35,164 nt of DNA from a bacterium (lineage in GTDB: Bacteria; Desulfobacterota; JAPLJL01): NCBI GenBank assembly GCA_028713675.1, contig JAQTNV010000034.1, forward strand, positions 1 to 35,164, written 5' to 3'. Shown piece after piece: positions 1-6,713 of the stretch (positions are counted from its first letter, which is position 1; each line of letters starts with the position of its first letter). Both the position numbers and the translations under genes were made by a program. Below the pieces are notes generated by a model, which searched no databases, was not told where the DNA came from, and saw nothing but the letters and a program-made list of their open reading frames with translations.

Positions 1-1227
1 CCATCGGCGCCGTTTTTCCGGGAGATGCTCAGCATGCTTTTCAGCCGGGAAGAAGCCGAGCTGGCGACCAAGATGCCCACCCAACTCACCGACCTGGACA
101 CCCTCGCCCGGAGCACCGGAATTCCGTCGAGAAAACTTCAGAACATGCTGGAGAAAATGGCCAGCCGCGGCCTGGTCCTGGATCTCGAAAGAAACGGCAA
201 GAATTATTATCTCCTGTCCCCCACAATCCCGGGGCTGCTCGAAATGTCGTTTATGAGGGACAGGGATGACATCTCCCAGAAGGAGCTGGCGAAGCTTCTC
301 TCGCAGGGAATGAATGACCAGGGATTTCTTCGGGCTATGTTCGGGGGGAAAACCCAGTTTGGCCGGGTGCTTCCGCACCAGGAAGCCATCGCGGAAAAAT
401 ACCATCACCAGGTCGCCTCCTACGAAAAGGCAGAGGACATTTTCCGGGAAGCCCGGACGATCTCGGTGGCCCGCTGCTACTGCCGCAGCGAGAAGAAACT
501 GACCGAGGATGAATGCGCTCATCCCCTGGAGACCTGCACCTGCATCAACACCACGGCGGAATTCCTGATCCGCCATGACCTGGGCCGCAAAATCGAAAAG
601 GAGGAAGCGCTGGACATCCTGGCCCGGACCGGGGAACTCGGGATGGTGCACGTGATCGACAATGTCCGGCAGCGCCCTACCTTCATCTGCCACTGCTGTT
701 CCTGCTCCTGCCAGATCATGCGGGGCTTCCGGAGCTTCGAGGAGTTCCCGACGGTGGTTTCCTCCAATTTCCTGGCGCGGGTCGAAGCGGAGAAATGCAT
801 CGGCTGCGGTCGCTGCGCCCGGGCCTGCCCGGTGGGGGCGATTAAACTGGAGAAGATCTGGGAACCCGAAGCCGGCCTGCAGGCGGAGGTGGACGGTTCC
901 GTCTGCATCGGTTGCGGGGTATGCGTCCGGTCCTGCCGGAAGGAAGCGCTGGAACTCGAACCCCGTAAGGAGCGCCACATTACTCCGGAAACCATTTTCC
1001 ACCGTCTGCTCTTAATGGCGATGGAAAGGGGCAAACTGGCCGACCTGGCGTTTTACGACCCCACGAAATTCACCCATCGGACCGGAAGGATCATGCTCAA
1101 GACATTCCTGCGGATGCCGCTCCTGCAGAGGGCCATGCTGCAAAAGGAATTCAACTCCCGTTTCCTGGACTTCATCTATGCCGGCATCCGCCGGACCGAT
1201 CTGGGCAAGATCCTCGAGGACTTTTAA
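1..1227 (+). CDS. Winged-helix / dicluster 4Fe-4S ferredoxin-type protein (5' end cut by window)
   Basis: The reading frame is open to the window edge, so the true start probably lies upstream; the first ATG inside is at 25. Numbered from that ATG, residues 5-65 look like a small winged-helix domain. Two classic ferredoxin motifs follow: Cys258/261/264/268 (CIGCGRCARAC) and Cys294/297/300/304 (CIGCGVCVRSC), which should bind two [4Fe-4S] clusters. Two further cysteine groups lie upstream, at 151/153/164/171/173 and 222/224/225/227/229 (CHCCSCSC), and could hold another metal centre. There is no signal peptide, so it should be cytoplasmic. A role as electron carrier or redox-sensing regulator is inferred. 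A strong terminator follows the stop within 30 bases, so this ends its transcription unit. Confidence 0.8.
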   Translation, partial: PSAPFFREMLSMLFSREEAELATKMPTQLTDLDTLARSTGIPSRKLQNMLEKMASRGLVLDLERNGKNYYLLSPTIPGLLEMSFMRDRDDISQKELAKLLSQGMNDQGFLRAMFGGKTQFGRVLPHQEAIAEKYHHQVASYEKAEDIFREARTISVARCYCRSEKKLTEDECAHPLETCTCINTTAEFLIRHDLGRKIEKEEALDILARTGELGMVHVIDNVRQRPTFICHCCSCSCQIMRGFRSFEEFPTVVSSNFLARVEAEKCIGCGRCARACPVGAIKLEKIWEPEAGLQAEVDGSVCIGCGVCVRSCRKEALELEPRKERHITPETIFHRLLLMAMERGKLADLAFYDPTKFTHRTGRIMLKTFLRMPLLQRAMLQKEFNSRFLDFIYAGIRRTDLGKILEDF

Positions 1228-1251
1228 CCTTTTCCAGAGACTGATCCGTGG

Positions 1252-1290
1252 TAATAAAAGAGGCCTGTAATCAGGGCCTCTTTTATTATT
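1252..1290. terminator. Strong bidirectional intrinsic terminator
   Basis: A perfect 14-bp stem, TAATAAAAGAGGCC at 1252-1265 and its complement at 1275-1288, with a 9-base loop. It is U-rich on both strands, so it can terminate in both directions. It begins 24 bases after the iron-sulfur gene stop. The same GAGGCC...GGCCTC core recurs near 3230, 4756 and 24901. Confidence 0.85.
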
Positions 1291-1316
1291 TCAGTATTTT
1301 CTGGATTCCGGCTCTG

Positions 1317-1500
1317 TCCTACCGATCAGACTGGAGCCTGAAGTCCCGGATTATCCGTTTTATTGGGGGATAGGATCTTCCGGTGAAGGGGGCGGCAGAA
1401 AAATAGTAAGCAGCCTCCGGCCTGGAGGGCCTACCCTCCGGCCTGTAAGCCCTACGGGCTGGAAGCGGGCCCGGAGGGTAAGCAGTAAGCAGAAAAATAA
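1317..1500. repeat. Intergenic mosaic repeat, copy 1
   Basis: It shares ordered blocks with 3293-3446 and 7392-7545: CCTACCGATCAGAC, CCCGGATTATCC, GATCTTCCGGTGAAGGGG, then CAGAAAAATAGTAAGCAGCC and CTCCGGCCTGGAGGGCCTA. The last block is rich in GGCC palindromes. This copy has an extra insertion of CCTCCGGCC-type palindromes. No convincing gene was found in 1228-1784; minus-strand frames here translate only repeat. From about 1500 to 1540 lies a low-complexity stretch of GATAGGT-like units. Confidence 0.75.
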
Positions 1501-1729
1501 GGTGATAGGTGATAGGTCGTAGGTCATAGGCAAGAGACAAGAGGCAAACCCGTGAGGCGTAAGGCGGGGGTGCCGCCTCATATCCAATCTGAAAAAGCCT
1601 GCGGCGTAACTTCAATTTTTTCAACCAGCATTATTAAATAAGCTCTTTAGTTTCCGAACGTTCCTCAAGAGCAGAATCACTTAGATAAGATAACAAAACG
1701 TGCTAAAATTAAACTTCTAACTTTCAGTT

Positions 1730-1751
1730 ACTTGAGGCTAAATAGCCAAGT
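1730..1751 (+). promoter_or_regulatory. Leader hairpin before the SnoaL-like lipoprotein
   Basis: ACTTGaGGCT (1730-1739) pairs with AGCCAAGT (1744-1751) across an AAAT loop, with one bulged A. It ends 22 bases before the ribosome site AAGGAGG at 1772-1778. It could stabilise the mRNA; a role is not shown. Confidence 0.35.
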
Positions 1752-1784
1752 CATTAACTATTCTCAACCACAAGGAGGATTAAC

Positions 1785-2330
1785 ATGCGAACAAATCGCA
1801 GAAGCATCTACATTTTTCTTTCCACTCTGGCGCTTGGCCTCGTCATTGCCGGCTGTGCAAGTGATAAAGAGGCGGAGCAGCTCAAGACGGAGGCGAAGCT
1901 GGTCGCCAGCCACCTCACGATCTTCGACGACCTCGATTTCCGCGTGTTCACCGGCCAGCAGTGGGTAGATCTCCACCGCAGCCATTCGAACGACATCACC
2001 GTCTTCTGGCCCGACGGGCACTCGACCAAGGGCATCGAGAAGCACATTGAGGACCTGAAGGCGCTGTTCGTCTGGGCGCCGGACACGCGGATCAAGGAAC
2101 ATCCGGTCAAGATCGGGCAGAAGGACTGGACGGCGGTCATCGGCTTCATGGAAGGGACCTTTACCAAGCCCATGCCCATCGGAGAGGGCAAAACCATTCC
2201 ACCGACCGGCAAGGCCTACAAAATCAGGATGGCGACCATCGGCCACTGGAACAAAGACGGCGTGATGGATGAGGAGTACCTGTTCTGGGACAACCAAGAC
2301 TTCTACAAGCAGATCGGGCTCGGCAAGTAA
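1785..2330 (+). CDS. SnoaL-like (NTF2 fold) lipoprotein
   Basis: 181 aa. The ATG is preceded by AAGGAGG at good spacing. A lipoprotein signal occupies residues 1-24 (basic MRTNRRS, hydrophobic core, lipobox VIAGC with Cys24), so the protein should be lipid-anchored in the envelope. The mature part (about 35-175) reads like a SnoaL/ester-cyclase-type NTF2 domain: TIFDDLDFRVFTGQQW, a FWPDGH segment, and a C-terminal WNKDGVMDEEYLFWDN. Family members include polyketide cyclases and many proteins of unknown substrate. The next gene, a dioxygenase, begins 2 bases after the stop, so the two are co-transcribed. The mature part is more GC-rich than the signal-peptide region. The catalytic role is not established. 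Confidence 0.75.
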   Translation: MRTNRRSIYIFLSTLALGLVIAGCASDKEAEQLKTEAKLVASHLTIFDDLDFRVFTGQQWVDLHRSHSNDITVFWPDGHSTKGIEKHIEDLKALFVWAPDTRIKEHPVKIGQKDWTAVIGFMEGTFTKPMPIGEGKTIPPTGKAYKIRMATIGHWNKDGVMDEEYLFWDNQDFYKQIGLGK

Positions 2331-2332
2331 GA

Positions 2333-3184
2333 ATGGACGTGGTTGGGGGAAAATCCACCAGATCAAAAAGGGCGGAACCGGCCGGGAAAAAGGAAGGCCG
2401 GCGGATTAAATCGAGCGGGCGGATGCCGGTCATCTTCGCCGCCCACGGGGCGCCGGTTCTTCTCGACGACGAGGTCTGGAAGGCCGAGTTCGCCGCATGG
2501 GCGAAGGCCCTGCCTCGGCCGGTGAGCATCCTCATGGTCTCGGCTCACTGGGTGGAGCGGCCGGCGACGCTGGGCGCCACGAATAAGGTGCCACTCGTCT
2601 ATGACTTTTTCGGTTTTCCCGAGAAATACTACCGAACCCAGTACCCGTCTCCCGGCGCTCCCGGGCTCGCCTCCCGAGTCCGCGAGCTCCTCCAAAAGAG
2701 GAACTTCGCCGTGGCCGAAGCTCCGGAACGCGGCCTTGACCACGGCGCCTATGTGCCGTTGGTGGCCATGTACCCCGGGGCCGATATCCCGGTGCTTCAG
2801 CTCTCGATGCCCGGTCTCGACGCCCGAGAACTCTTTAAGCTCGGGCAGGCTCTCGCTCCCCTCCGCGAGGAAGGGGTGTTGATCTTCGGAAGCGGGTTTC
2901 TCACGCATAACATGCAGTACGCCTTTCGTCCCGGGATTCCGGAATGGGCGCGAGCCTTCGATGCCTGGGCCGCCGACGCGCTCGCGCGTCTTGATTTCGA
3001 GACGCTTCAGGATTTCCAGGTGCGCGCTCCGGCGGCCCGAATGGCGCTTCCCACCTGGGAGCATTACGCCCCGGTCCTGGTGGCGGCCGGGGCGGTGGCC
3101 GAAGAGCGACCGGAGACCACCTTTCCGATCACGGGCTGGTGGCTGGAAGGGGCGTTTACGAAAAGGTCCGTGCAGTTCGGCTGA
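2333..3184 (+). CDS. DODA-type extradiol aromatic ring-opening dioxygenase (LigB/YgiD family)
   Basis: 283 aa from ATG 2333; the alternative ATG at 2423 (MPVIFAAHGAP) fits the usual family N-terminus better and gives 253 aa. Neither start has a strong ribosome site, and 2333 would rely on coupling to the upstream gene. Family residues are visible (numbering from 2333): metal ligands His38 (AAHGAP), His72 (SAHW) and His244 (WEHYAPVL), Asp136-His137 (LDHGAYVPL), and His192 (GSGFLTHNM), corresponding to the catalytic histidine of YgiD-like enzymes. The family opens catechol-type rings with O2 using Zn or Fe. That is unusual beside anaerobe-like genes and suggests oxygen exposure or another role. 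A terminator follows within 50 bases. Confidence 0.85.
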   Translation: MDVVGGKSTRSKRAEPAGKKEGRRIKSSGRMPVIFAAHGAPVLLDDEVWKAEFAAWAKALPRPVSILMVSAHWVERPATLGATNKVPLVYDFFGFPEKYYRTQYPSPGAPGLASRVRELLQKRNFAVAEAPERGLDHGAYVPLVAMYPGADIPVLQLSMPGLDARELFKLGQALAPLREEGVLIFGSGFLTHNMQYAFRPGIPEWARAFDAWAADALARLDFETLQDFQVRAPAARMALPTWEHYAPVLVAAGAVAEERPETTFPITGWWLEGAFTKRSVQFG

Positions 3185-3227
3185 CCGGCGCGCGCGTGAT
3201 ACTGAGGTAAAAAAGTAAATCCAGAAA

Positions 3228-3258
3228 TAGAGGCCCGTGATTAGGGCCTCGATTTTTA
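3228..3258 (+). terminator. Intrinsic terminator after the dioxygenase gene
   Basis: GAGGCCC at 3230-3236 pairs with GGGCCTC at 3244-3250 across a 7-base loop, followed by GATTTTT. It belongs to the same sequence family as the terminators at 1252, 4751 and 24895. Confidence 0.8.
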
Positions 3259-3292
3259 CCCCATTCAGAATAACCGTTATCCTCCCCTCCCC

Positions 3293-3503
3293 TACCGGTC
3301 AGACCGAATCTTAAAATCCCGGATTATCCTTTTTATTGAGGGATATGATCTTCCGGTGAATGGGGCGGCAGAAAAATAGTAAGCAGCCTCCGGCCTGGAG
3401 GGCCTACGGCCCGGAGGGTAAGCAGTAGGCAGTAGGCAGTAGGCAACCAAAAGCCGTAAGACTTGAGGCGTAAGGCGTGAGGAGTTAACCCCTTACTCCT
3501 TAC
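3293..3503. repeat. Intergenic mosaic repeat, copy 2, with heptamer tract and inverted repeat
   Basis: 3293-3418 matches copies 1 and 4 block by block (CCTACCGGTCAGACCGAATC, CCCGGATTATCC, GATCTTCCGGTGAA, CAGAAAAATAGTAAGCAGCC). A short tandem of AGTAGGC heptamers follows at about 3420-3443. An imperfect inverted repeat then runs from 3470 to 3503: GTAAGGCGTGAGG pairs 11 of 13 with CCTTACTCCTTAC across an 8-base loop. No gene is supported in 3185-3744. Confidence 0.7.
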
Positions 3504-3617
3504 GTGTTTATAACGCCTGACGGTCCTTAGCTTTGCCGCCCGCCTCTTTACTGGGGAATGTTTTTATTTGACCTCCGCACCTCTCTTTCAAATTTCTTTT
3601 CAGATATCCCTTCTTTT

Positions 3618-3692
3618 TAATCATTTCTTAACTTTCTCCTAATAATCATTTAACTTTCCCCTCATAATCCCTTAACAAACCGAATCTAAAAT
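3618..3692 (+). promoter_or_regulatory. Candidate Pho-box array and -10 element for the phosphate transporter
   Basis: TTAAC occurs at 3628, 3650 and 3672, exactly 22 bases apart. The 22-base units starting at 3628 and 3650 match at 18 of 22 positions, and each includes TAATC upstream of TTAAC. A TAAAAT hexamer sits at 3687-3692, 10 bases after the last TTAAC. A 22-bp direct-repeat period ending about 10 bp before the -10 is the known geometry of PhoB boxes. The letters differ from the enterobacterial consensus, so the link to PhoB is inferred from spacing and from the downstream gene. Confidence 0.5.
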
Positions 3693-3744
3693 TTTCTCAG
3701 AATGGATAAACGGAAAAACCGAGGAAACCTAACCTGCACTTCAT

Positions 3745-4740
3745 ATGATCACTGACGCGATTATCCCCCTCATTCCGGTTCTTCTTCTCATTCTTGCCGC
3801 CGAGTTCGTCAACGGCTGGCATGACGCCTCCAACGCCATCGCCACGGTGGTTTCCACTCGAGTTCTTTCTCCTGCACAGGCCCTGGCTATGGCTGCGGTG
3901 CTGAACTTCGTGGGGACCATGTCCGGGACCGCGGTGGCCATGACTATCGGGAAAGGGTTCGTCCGCCCGGAGGTTATCAATATAACCACCGTAGCGGCGG
4001 CGATGGTGTCGGTAATCTCCTGGGGCATTTTTACCTGGTATTACGGTTTGCCCTCGAGCACCAGCCATGCTTTGGTTTCCGCGTTGACCGGGGCAGGCTT
4101 GGCCACGGCAGGATCCTCGGCTCTGCTTTTCGAGGGCTGGCGCAAGATCCTGACCGGGCTCGGCCTCTCCACTTTCCTCGGGTTTATGGGCGGTTTTTCC
4201 GTAATGGTTTTGATCTACCGAACCCTTTTTAAAGTTCGCCCAGGAATAATCAGGAAGATTTTCAGCCGCCTGCAGATCCTTTCCGCCGCCTTCATGGCTT
4301 TTGCACACGGTTCCAACGACGGCCAGAAATTCATGGGGGCTTTCACACTTGCCTTGGTCCTGGGTGGGGTCCTGCCTGTTTTCAAAATTCCTATCTGGGT
4401 AATCATCATTTGTGCGTTGGTGATGGCGTTGGGAACCGCTTCAGGGGGCTGGAGGATAATCAAGACCATGGGAATGAGAATGACCAAGTTGGAACCAGTA
4501 CAAGGATTCGGCGCCGAGACCGGGGCAGCATTAACGATAGAGCTCGCCTCCCGGCTGGGCATTCCCCTTTCCACCACACACACAATCAGCACCTCGATCA
4601 TGGGCGTAGGCTCCACCAGGAAACTCTCCGCGGTCCGCTGGGGCGTAGGGAAGCAGATCGTTACCGCCTGGATATTTACTTTCCCGGCCTGCTTTTTAAT
4701 CGGATGGGTTACCTACCAGATTTTTAAACTGCTATTTTAG
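3745..4740 (+). CDS. PiT-family inorganic phosphate permease
   Basis: 331 aa, almost entirely hydrophobic segments, so an inner-membrane protein. Both halves carry PiT signatures: GWHDASNA at 24-31 and FAHGSNDGQKFMG at 186-198. The paired motifs GLPSSTSHA (from 101) and GIPLSTTHT near the C-terminus reflect the inverted repeat of the family. PiT proteins carry metal-phosphate or phosphate with H+ or Na+. No clear ribosome site precedes the ATG; GAGG lies about 20 bases upstream. The PhoU-like DUF47 partner often found beside pit genes is absent here. The upstream direct repeats suggest control by phosphate starvation. The gene stands alone, with a terminator directly after it. Confidence 0.9.
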   Translation: MITDAIIPLIPVLLLILAAEFVNGWHDASNAIATVVSTRVLSPAQALAMAAVLNFVGTMSGTAVAMTIGKGFVRPEVINITTVAAAMVSVISWGIFTWYYGLPSSTSHALVSALTGAGLATAGSSALLFEGWRKILTGLGLSTFLGFMGGFSVMVLIYRTLFKVRPGIIRKIFSRLQILSAAFMAFAHGSNDGQKFMGAFTLALVLGGVLPVFKIPIWVIIICALVMALGTASGGWRIIKTMGMRMTKLEPVQGFGAETGAALTIELASRLGIPLSTTHTISTSIMGVGSTRKLSAVRWGVGKQIVTAWIFTFPACFLIGWVTYQIFKLLF

Positions 4741-4750
4741 TCTTGCCTAA

Positions 4751-4783
4751 AAAAAGAGGCACGCAGTTAGGGCCTCGATTTTT
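4751..4783 (+). terminator. Intrinsic terminator after the phosphate transporter
   Basis: GAGGC at 4756-4760 pairs with GCCTC at 4772-4776, followed by GATTTTTAT. The stem is weaker than its relatives because of substitutions in the left arm. Confidence 0.65.
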
Positions 4784-4799
4784 ATCCCAGCCAGAATAA

Positions 4800-5110
4800 C
4801 CGCCCCTTACTCTTCCCTGTCAGACCGGAGCCTGAAGTCCCGGATTATCAATTTTTTAATCACCCTCCCCCTCCCCCCTCCCCTTCCCGCCTTTGACGGG
4901 ACACGCCAAGGGAGGGGGAAAACAGGGGGGATATGATCTTCCGGCGAAGGGGGGCCTGCCCTCCGTAGCCCCTGTCCTCCGTAGCTTTAGCGTAGGAGGA
5001 TTGGCGAAGGGGGGTGGCGTTTATCCTCCGAAGTTTTAACATAGGAGGATCTGCCCGCCATAGCCTCCGACTTCGCTAAAGCTATGTCGGACAGGTTGGC
5101 GAAGGCTGGG
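4800..5110. repeat. Intergenic mosaic repeat, copy 3, with TAGCTTTAGCG palindromes
   Basis: It begins like the other copies (CCTGTCAGACCGGAGCCTGA, CCCGGATTATC, then GATATGATCTTCCGGCGAAG). It then carries hairpin-forming units such as CCTCCGTAGCTTTAGCG followed by TAGGAGG (4976-4998), ATCCTCC...GGAGGAT (5023-5050) and CCGACTTCGCTAAAGC (about 5067-5082). Similar TTTAGCG/AAGGAGG units recur near 5740-5785, 24980-25015 and 30140-30260. A small minus-strand frame at 4860-5042 translates only this repeat and is not a gene. Confidence 0.65.
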
Positions 5111-5224
5111 GGATGCCGCCTTCCACTTAATTAAAAAGATCCGGGCAGAAGGGGCGGGCCCCATCCCGGGGAAAATAGGCGTTCCCCGGCGGAGAGGGCC
5201 ATTACCAGATTGAGGGTATCCGGC

Positions 5225-5665
5225 ATGCTGGAGAAATATGATCGCGACAACCTCTCCAAGATTTATTCCCGGGAAGATTTCCAGGCCTGCCGGAAGCATT
5301 TTGGTTTTCTGGCGGATGAATACGATTACACCCTCAACCAGGTAACCATAAACTACGACTATTACGATGGCTTAGACCAGGTTATTTTCGAATTCCTGAA
5401 GTTCAACTCGAGCGTGAGGATCACCTACGAAAACCTCTATACGCGGGATTTTTCCTATGATCTCTCGGTAGTAATCGAGCGGGATGGAAGCAAAAAATAC
5501 GCTACCTGGAGCATCCTGGTGACGAAAGCCGAGCGCCTGAAGGTGAACGAACCGTGTGGCCGGAACCTGCCGGACAAAAATGTTGATTCCAGGTTCGAGA
5601 CGGTCGCCCGTCATGTCCGCGAGAATTCCGATAACTTCCTCGGACCGGCTCCCGGCCCCCGGTAG
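5225..5665 (+). CDS. Conserved-looking small protein of unknown function
   Basis: 146 aa from ATG 5225 (MLEKYDRDN...); the TTG at 5210 would add five residues, and neither start has a clear ribosome site. There is no signal peptide or membrane segment. The sequence is rich in Tyr and Asp, with a tract near the middle (NYDYYDGLDQVIFEFLKFNS) and then likely beta strands. I do not recognise the family. It stands alone between repeat regions, with plus-strand genes before it and the minus-strand toxin-antitoxin pair after. The codon pattern resembles neighbouring genes, which favours a real gene. Confidence 0.55.
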   Translation: MLEKYDRDNLSKIYSREDFQACRKHFGFLADEYDYTLNQVTINYDYYDGLDQVIFEFLKFNSSVRITYENLYTRDFSYDLSVVIERDGSKKYATWSILVTKAERLKVNEPCGRNLPDKNVDSRFETVARHVRENSDNFLGPAPGPR

Positions 5666-5684
5666 GCTCTCTCCACAATAGACT

Positions 5685-5790
5685 GTTTTTGTTTTGACAC
5701 TATGGACTCAACAGACTCAATGGACGCTTTTGCCCTCTGCCCTACCTGTCCTCCGACCTTTCCGATATAGCCTCGGCGTAGGAGGGAGCC
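5685..5790. repeat. Low-complexity and palindromic intergenic stretch
   Basis: 5699-5726 contains near-repeats of GACTCAAC and ACTCAATGGAC. 5741-5790 contains a degenerate TCCTCCGACC...GTAGGAGG unit like those at 4976-5050. It lies between the convergent small gene and the toxin gene. Confidence 0.45.
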
Positions 5791-5811
5791 TTGGCCAAGA
5801 CGGGTAATGAT

Positions 5812-6078
5812 TTAAGACGGCGGGACAGAACGATAAACTTCTTTGCGATGGGCGATCCTTAATACCAGGACCTGGCCGGGCCTTTTTGAATATATCGCCC
5901 GGTAATCCCCTGCCCGGTATCGAAAAAGCCCCTGGAATTCTCCCGTCAGGGCTGTCCCGGCATCAGGATTTTCCGAAAGCACCTTCTCCATTTTGTTAAT
6001 AACCCTTCGCGCCTCCTGTTTATCGATGCGCTTCAGATCTTTAATGACCGTAGTCTTGTAAGTGATTTTAGTAATCAA
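5812..6078 (-). CDS. RelE/ParE-family toxin
   Basis: 88 aa. The sequence follows the RelE/StbE pattern: Tyr-Lys near the start, DLKRIDKQEARRVINKME helices, NPDAG, then LTGEFQGLFRYRAGDYRAIY and VLRIAHRKEVYR. The Arg and Tyr/His positions of the last two segments are those linked to ribosome-dependent mRNA cleavage in the family. The frame starts with TTG at 6078; no ATG or GTG is nearby and the upstream ribosome site is weak, which would keep expression low. Unlike usual toxin-antitoxin operons it does not abut the antitoxin gene: 216 AT-rich bases separate them, and these contain a likely separate promoter. Confidence 0.85.
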   Translation of the reverse strand: MITKITYKTTVIKDLKRIDKQEARRVINKMEKVLSENPDAGTALTGEFQGLFRYRAGDYRAIYSKRPGQVLVLRIAHRKEVYRSVPPS

Positions 6079-6234
6079 TTTTCTTTTTGATTCTGCAAAA
6101 AAATAAAATAAACAGAAAACGTATAGGCAATAACTTAAATTTATTATTCTTTATAAATAATTATTAGTTTCTTCATTTGCATAAACATATACTAAGGTTA
6201 ATACCTTATTATATAAATATAAACTACCTAATAT

Positions 6235-6264
6235 ATTATCATGCTAACCTTAATTAAATGTCAA
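6235..6264 (-). promoter_or_regulatory. Candidate separate promoter for the toxin gene
   Basis: On the minus strand, TTGACA (6264-6259) and GATAAT (6240-6235) are separated by 18 bases: a perfect -35 and a 5-of-6 -10. It lies between antitoxin and toxin. A hairpin TAAGGT-TAAT-ACCTTA (6193-6208) follows in the leader, and TAACCTT (6244-6250) between the two hexamers repeats its arm. The whole 6079-6294 stretch is far more AT-rich than its surroundings. Confidence 0.55.
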
Positions 6265-6294
6265 GGGTTAAGTTCTGTGGCCTTGCTGGTGATT

Positions 6295-6513
6295 TTAAAG
6301 GCCAAGGGACTTTTTCAGTTCCGCGCTGGAAATTACAGCGTCATCCTTGTCCCGCAAGCGGTCCAGCGCAATCTGGTAATCGGCATACTCGGCCAGGTAC
6401 GTTTCCAGGGCCTTCTTAATTAAATAGGTTTTGGGACGGTCCAGAGAAACCGCCAGGGCATCGAGCGCCTCTGAAAGTTCCTTGGGAAGCCTGATTGAAA
6501 CCGCGGCAGTCAT
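6295..6513 (-). CDS. Ribbon-helix-helix (CopG-type) antitoxin
   Basis: 72 aa. The N-terminus VSIRLPKELSEALDALA, then RPKTYLIKKALETYLAEY, is the standard ribbon-helix-helix pattern of CopG/RHH antitoxins, which bind DNA as dimers. The C-terminal tail (DDAVISSAELKKSLGL) would cover the toxin. The start is set by AAAGGAGG six bases before the ATG. As in most such pairs the antitoxin gene comes first. It has its own promoter directly upstream, flanked by an inverted repeat that may be its operator. Confidence 0.85.
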   Translation of the reverse strand: MTAAVSIRLPKELSEALDALAVSLDRPKTYLIKKALETYLAEYADYQIALDRLRDKDDAVISSAELKKSLGL

Positions 6514-6528
6514 AAAATCCTCCTTTGT

Positions 6529-6573
6529 ATGACAAGTATATCATGTGCATCTTTGTATTCCAAGGATTGTCAT
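6529..6573 (-). promoter_or_regulatory. Antitoxin promoter with flanking inverted repeat
   Basis: On the minus strand, TTGGAA (6563-6558), a 17-base spacer and TATACT (6540-6535) form a good promoter. ATGACAA at 6529-6535 and its exact complement TTGTCAT at 6567-6573 flank it, a plausible binding site for autoregulation by the RHH antitoxin. Confidence 0.6.
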
Positions 6574-6596
6574 AATTCCAACAATCAGCGTACCCC

Positions 6597-6676
6597 CTGA
6601 ATTTATTATGCCCGGATTTTGGGGAGCTGGTTTAATCAGCCGTTTTTATTGACCCCTGCGCCCAAAGTTATAAAAT
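6597..6676 (+). promoter_or_regulatory. Repeated promoter module, copy 1 (drives the GC-rich lipoprotein)
   Basis: The upstream box CTGAATTTATTATGCCCGGA begins at 6597. CAGCCGTTTTTA leads into TTGACC (6649-6654), then a 16-base spacer and TAAAAT (6671-6676). The same order and near-identical length occur at 25065, 26818 and 31454. The start codon lies 38 bases after the -10, exactly as in the 25183 gene. Confidence 0.7.
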
Positions 6677-6713
6677 ACAGGAAATTTATAGCCCTAAATT
6701 TAGGAGTCAACAG

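Noticed and set aside
1319..1624. Minus-strand frames at 1319-1624 and 7394-7699 with a similar protein end
   Set aside because: Their shared residues come from the intergenic mosaic repeat, not from a conserved gene; they lack ribosome sites and the frames differ at their starts.
3420..3446. Short tandem heptamers (also near 7520) as a possible CRISPR array
   Set aside because: The units are seven bases with no spacers, so this is a simple tandem repeat.
3568..3590. TTGACC-like -35 after a T-run before the phosphate transporter, resembling the repeated promoter module
   Set aside because: No -10 hexamer stands at the required 16-base spacing and the upstream box is missing; the repeats at 3618-3692 explain the region better.
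6241..6423. Plus-strand 60-codon frame across the toxin-antitoxin gap
   Set aside because: It overlaps the antitoxin gene in antisense, has no ribosome site, and the AT-rich part is better explained as a promoter region.
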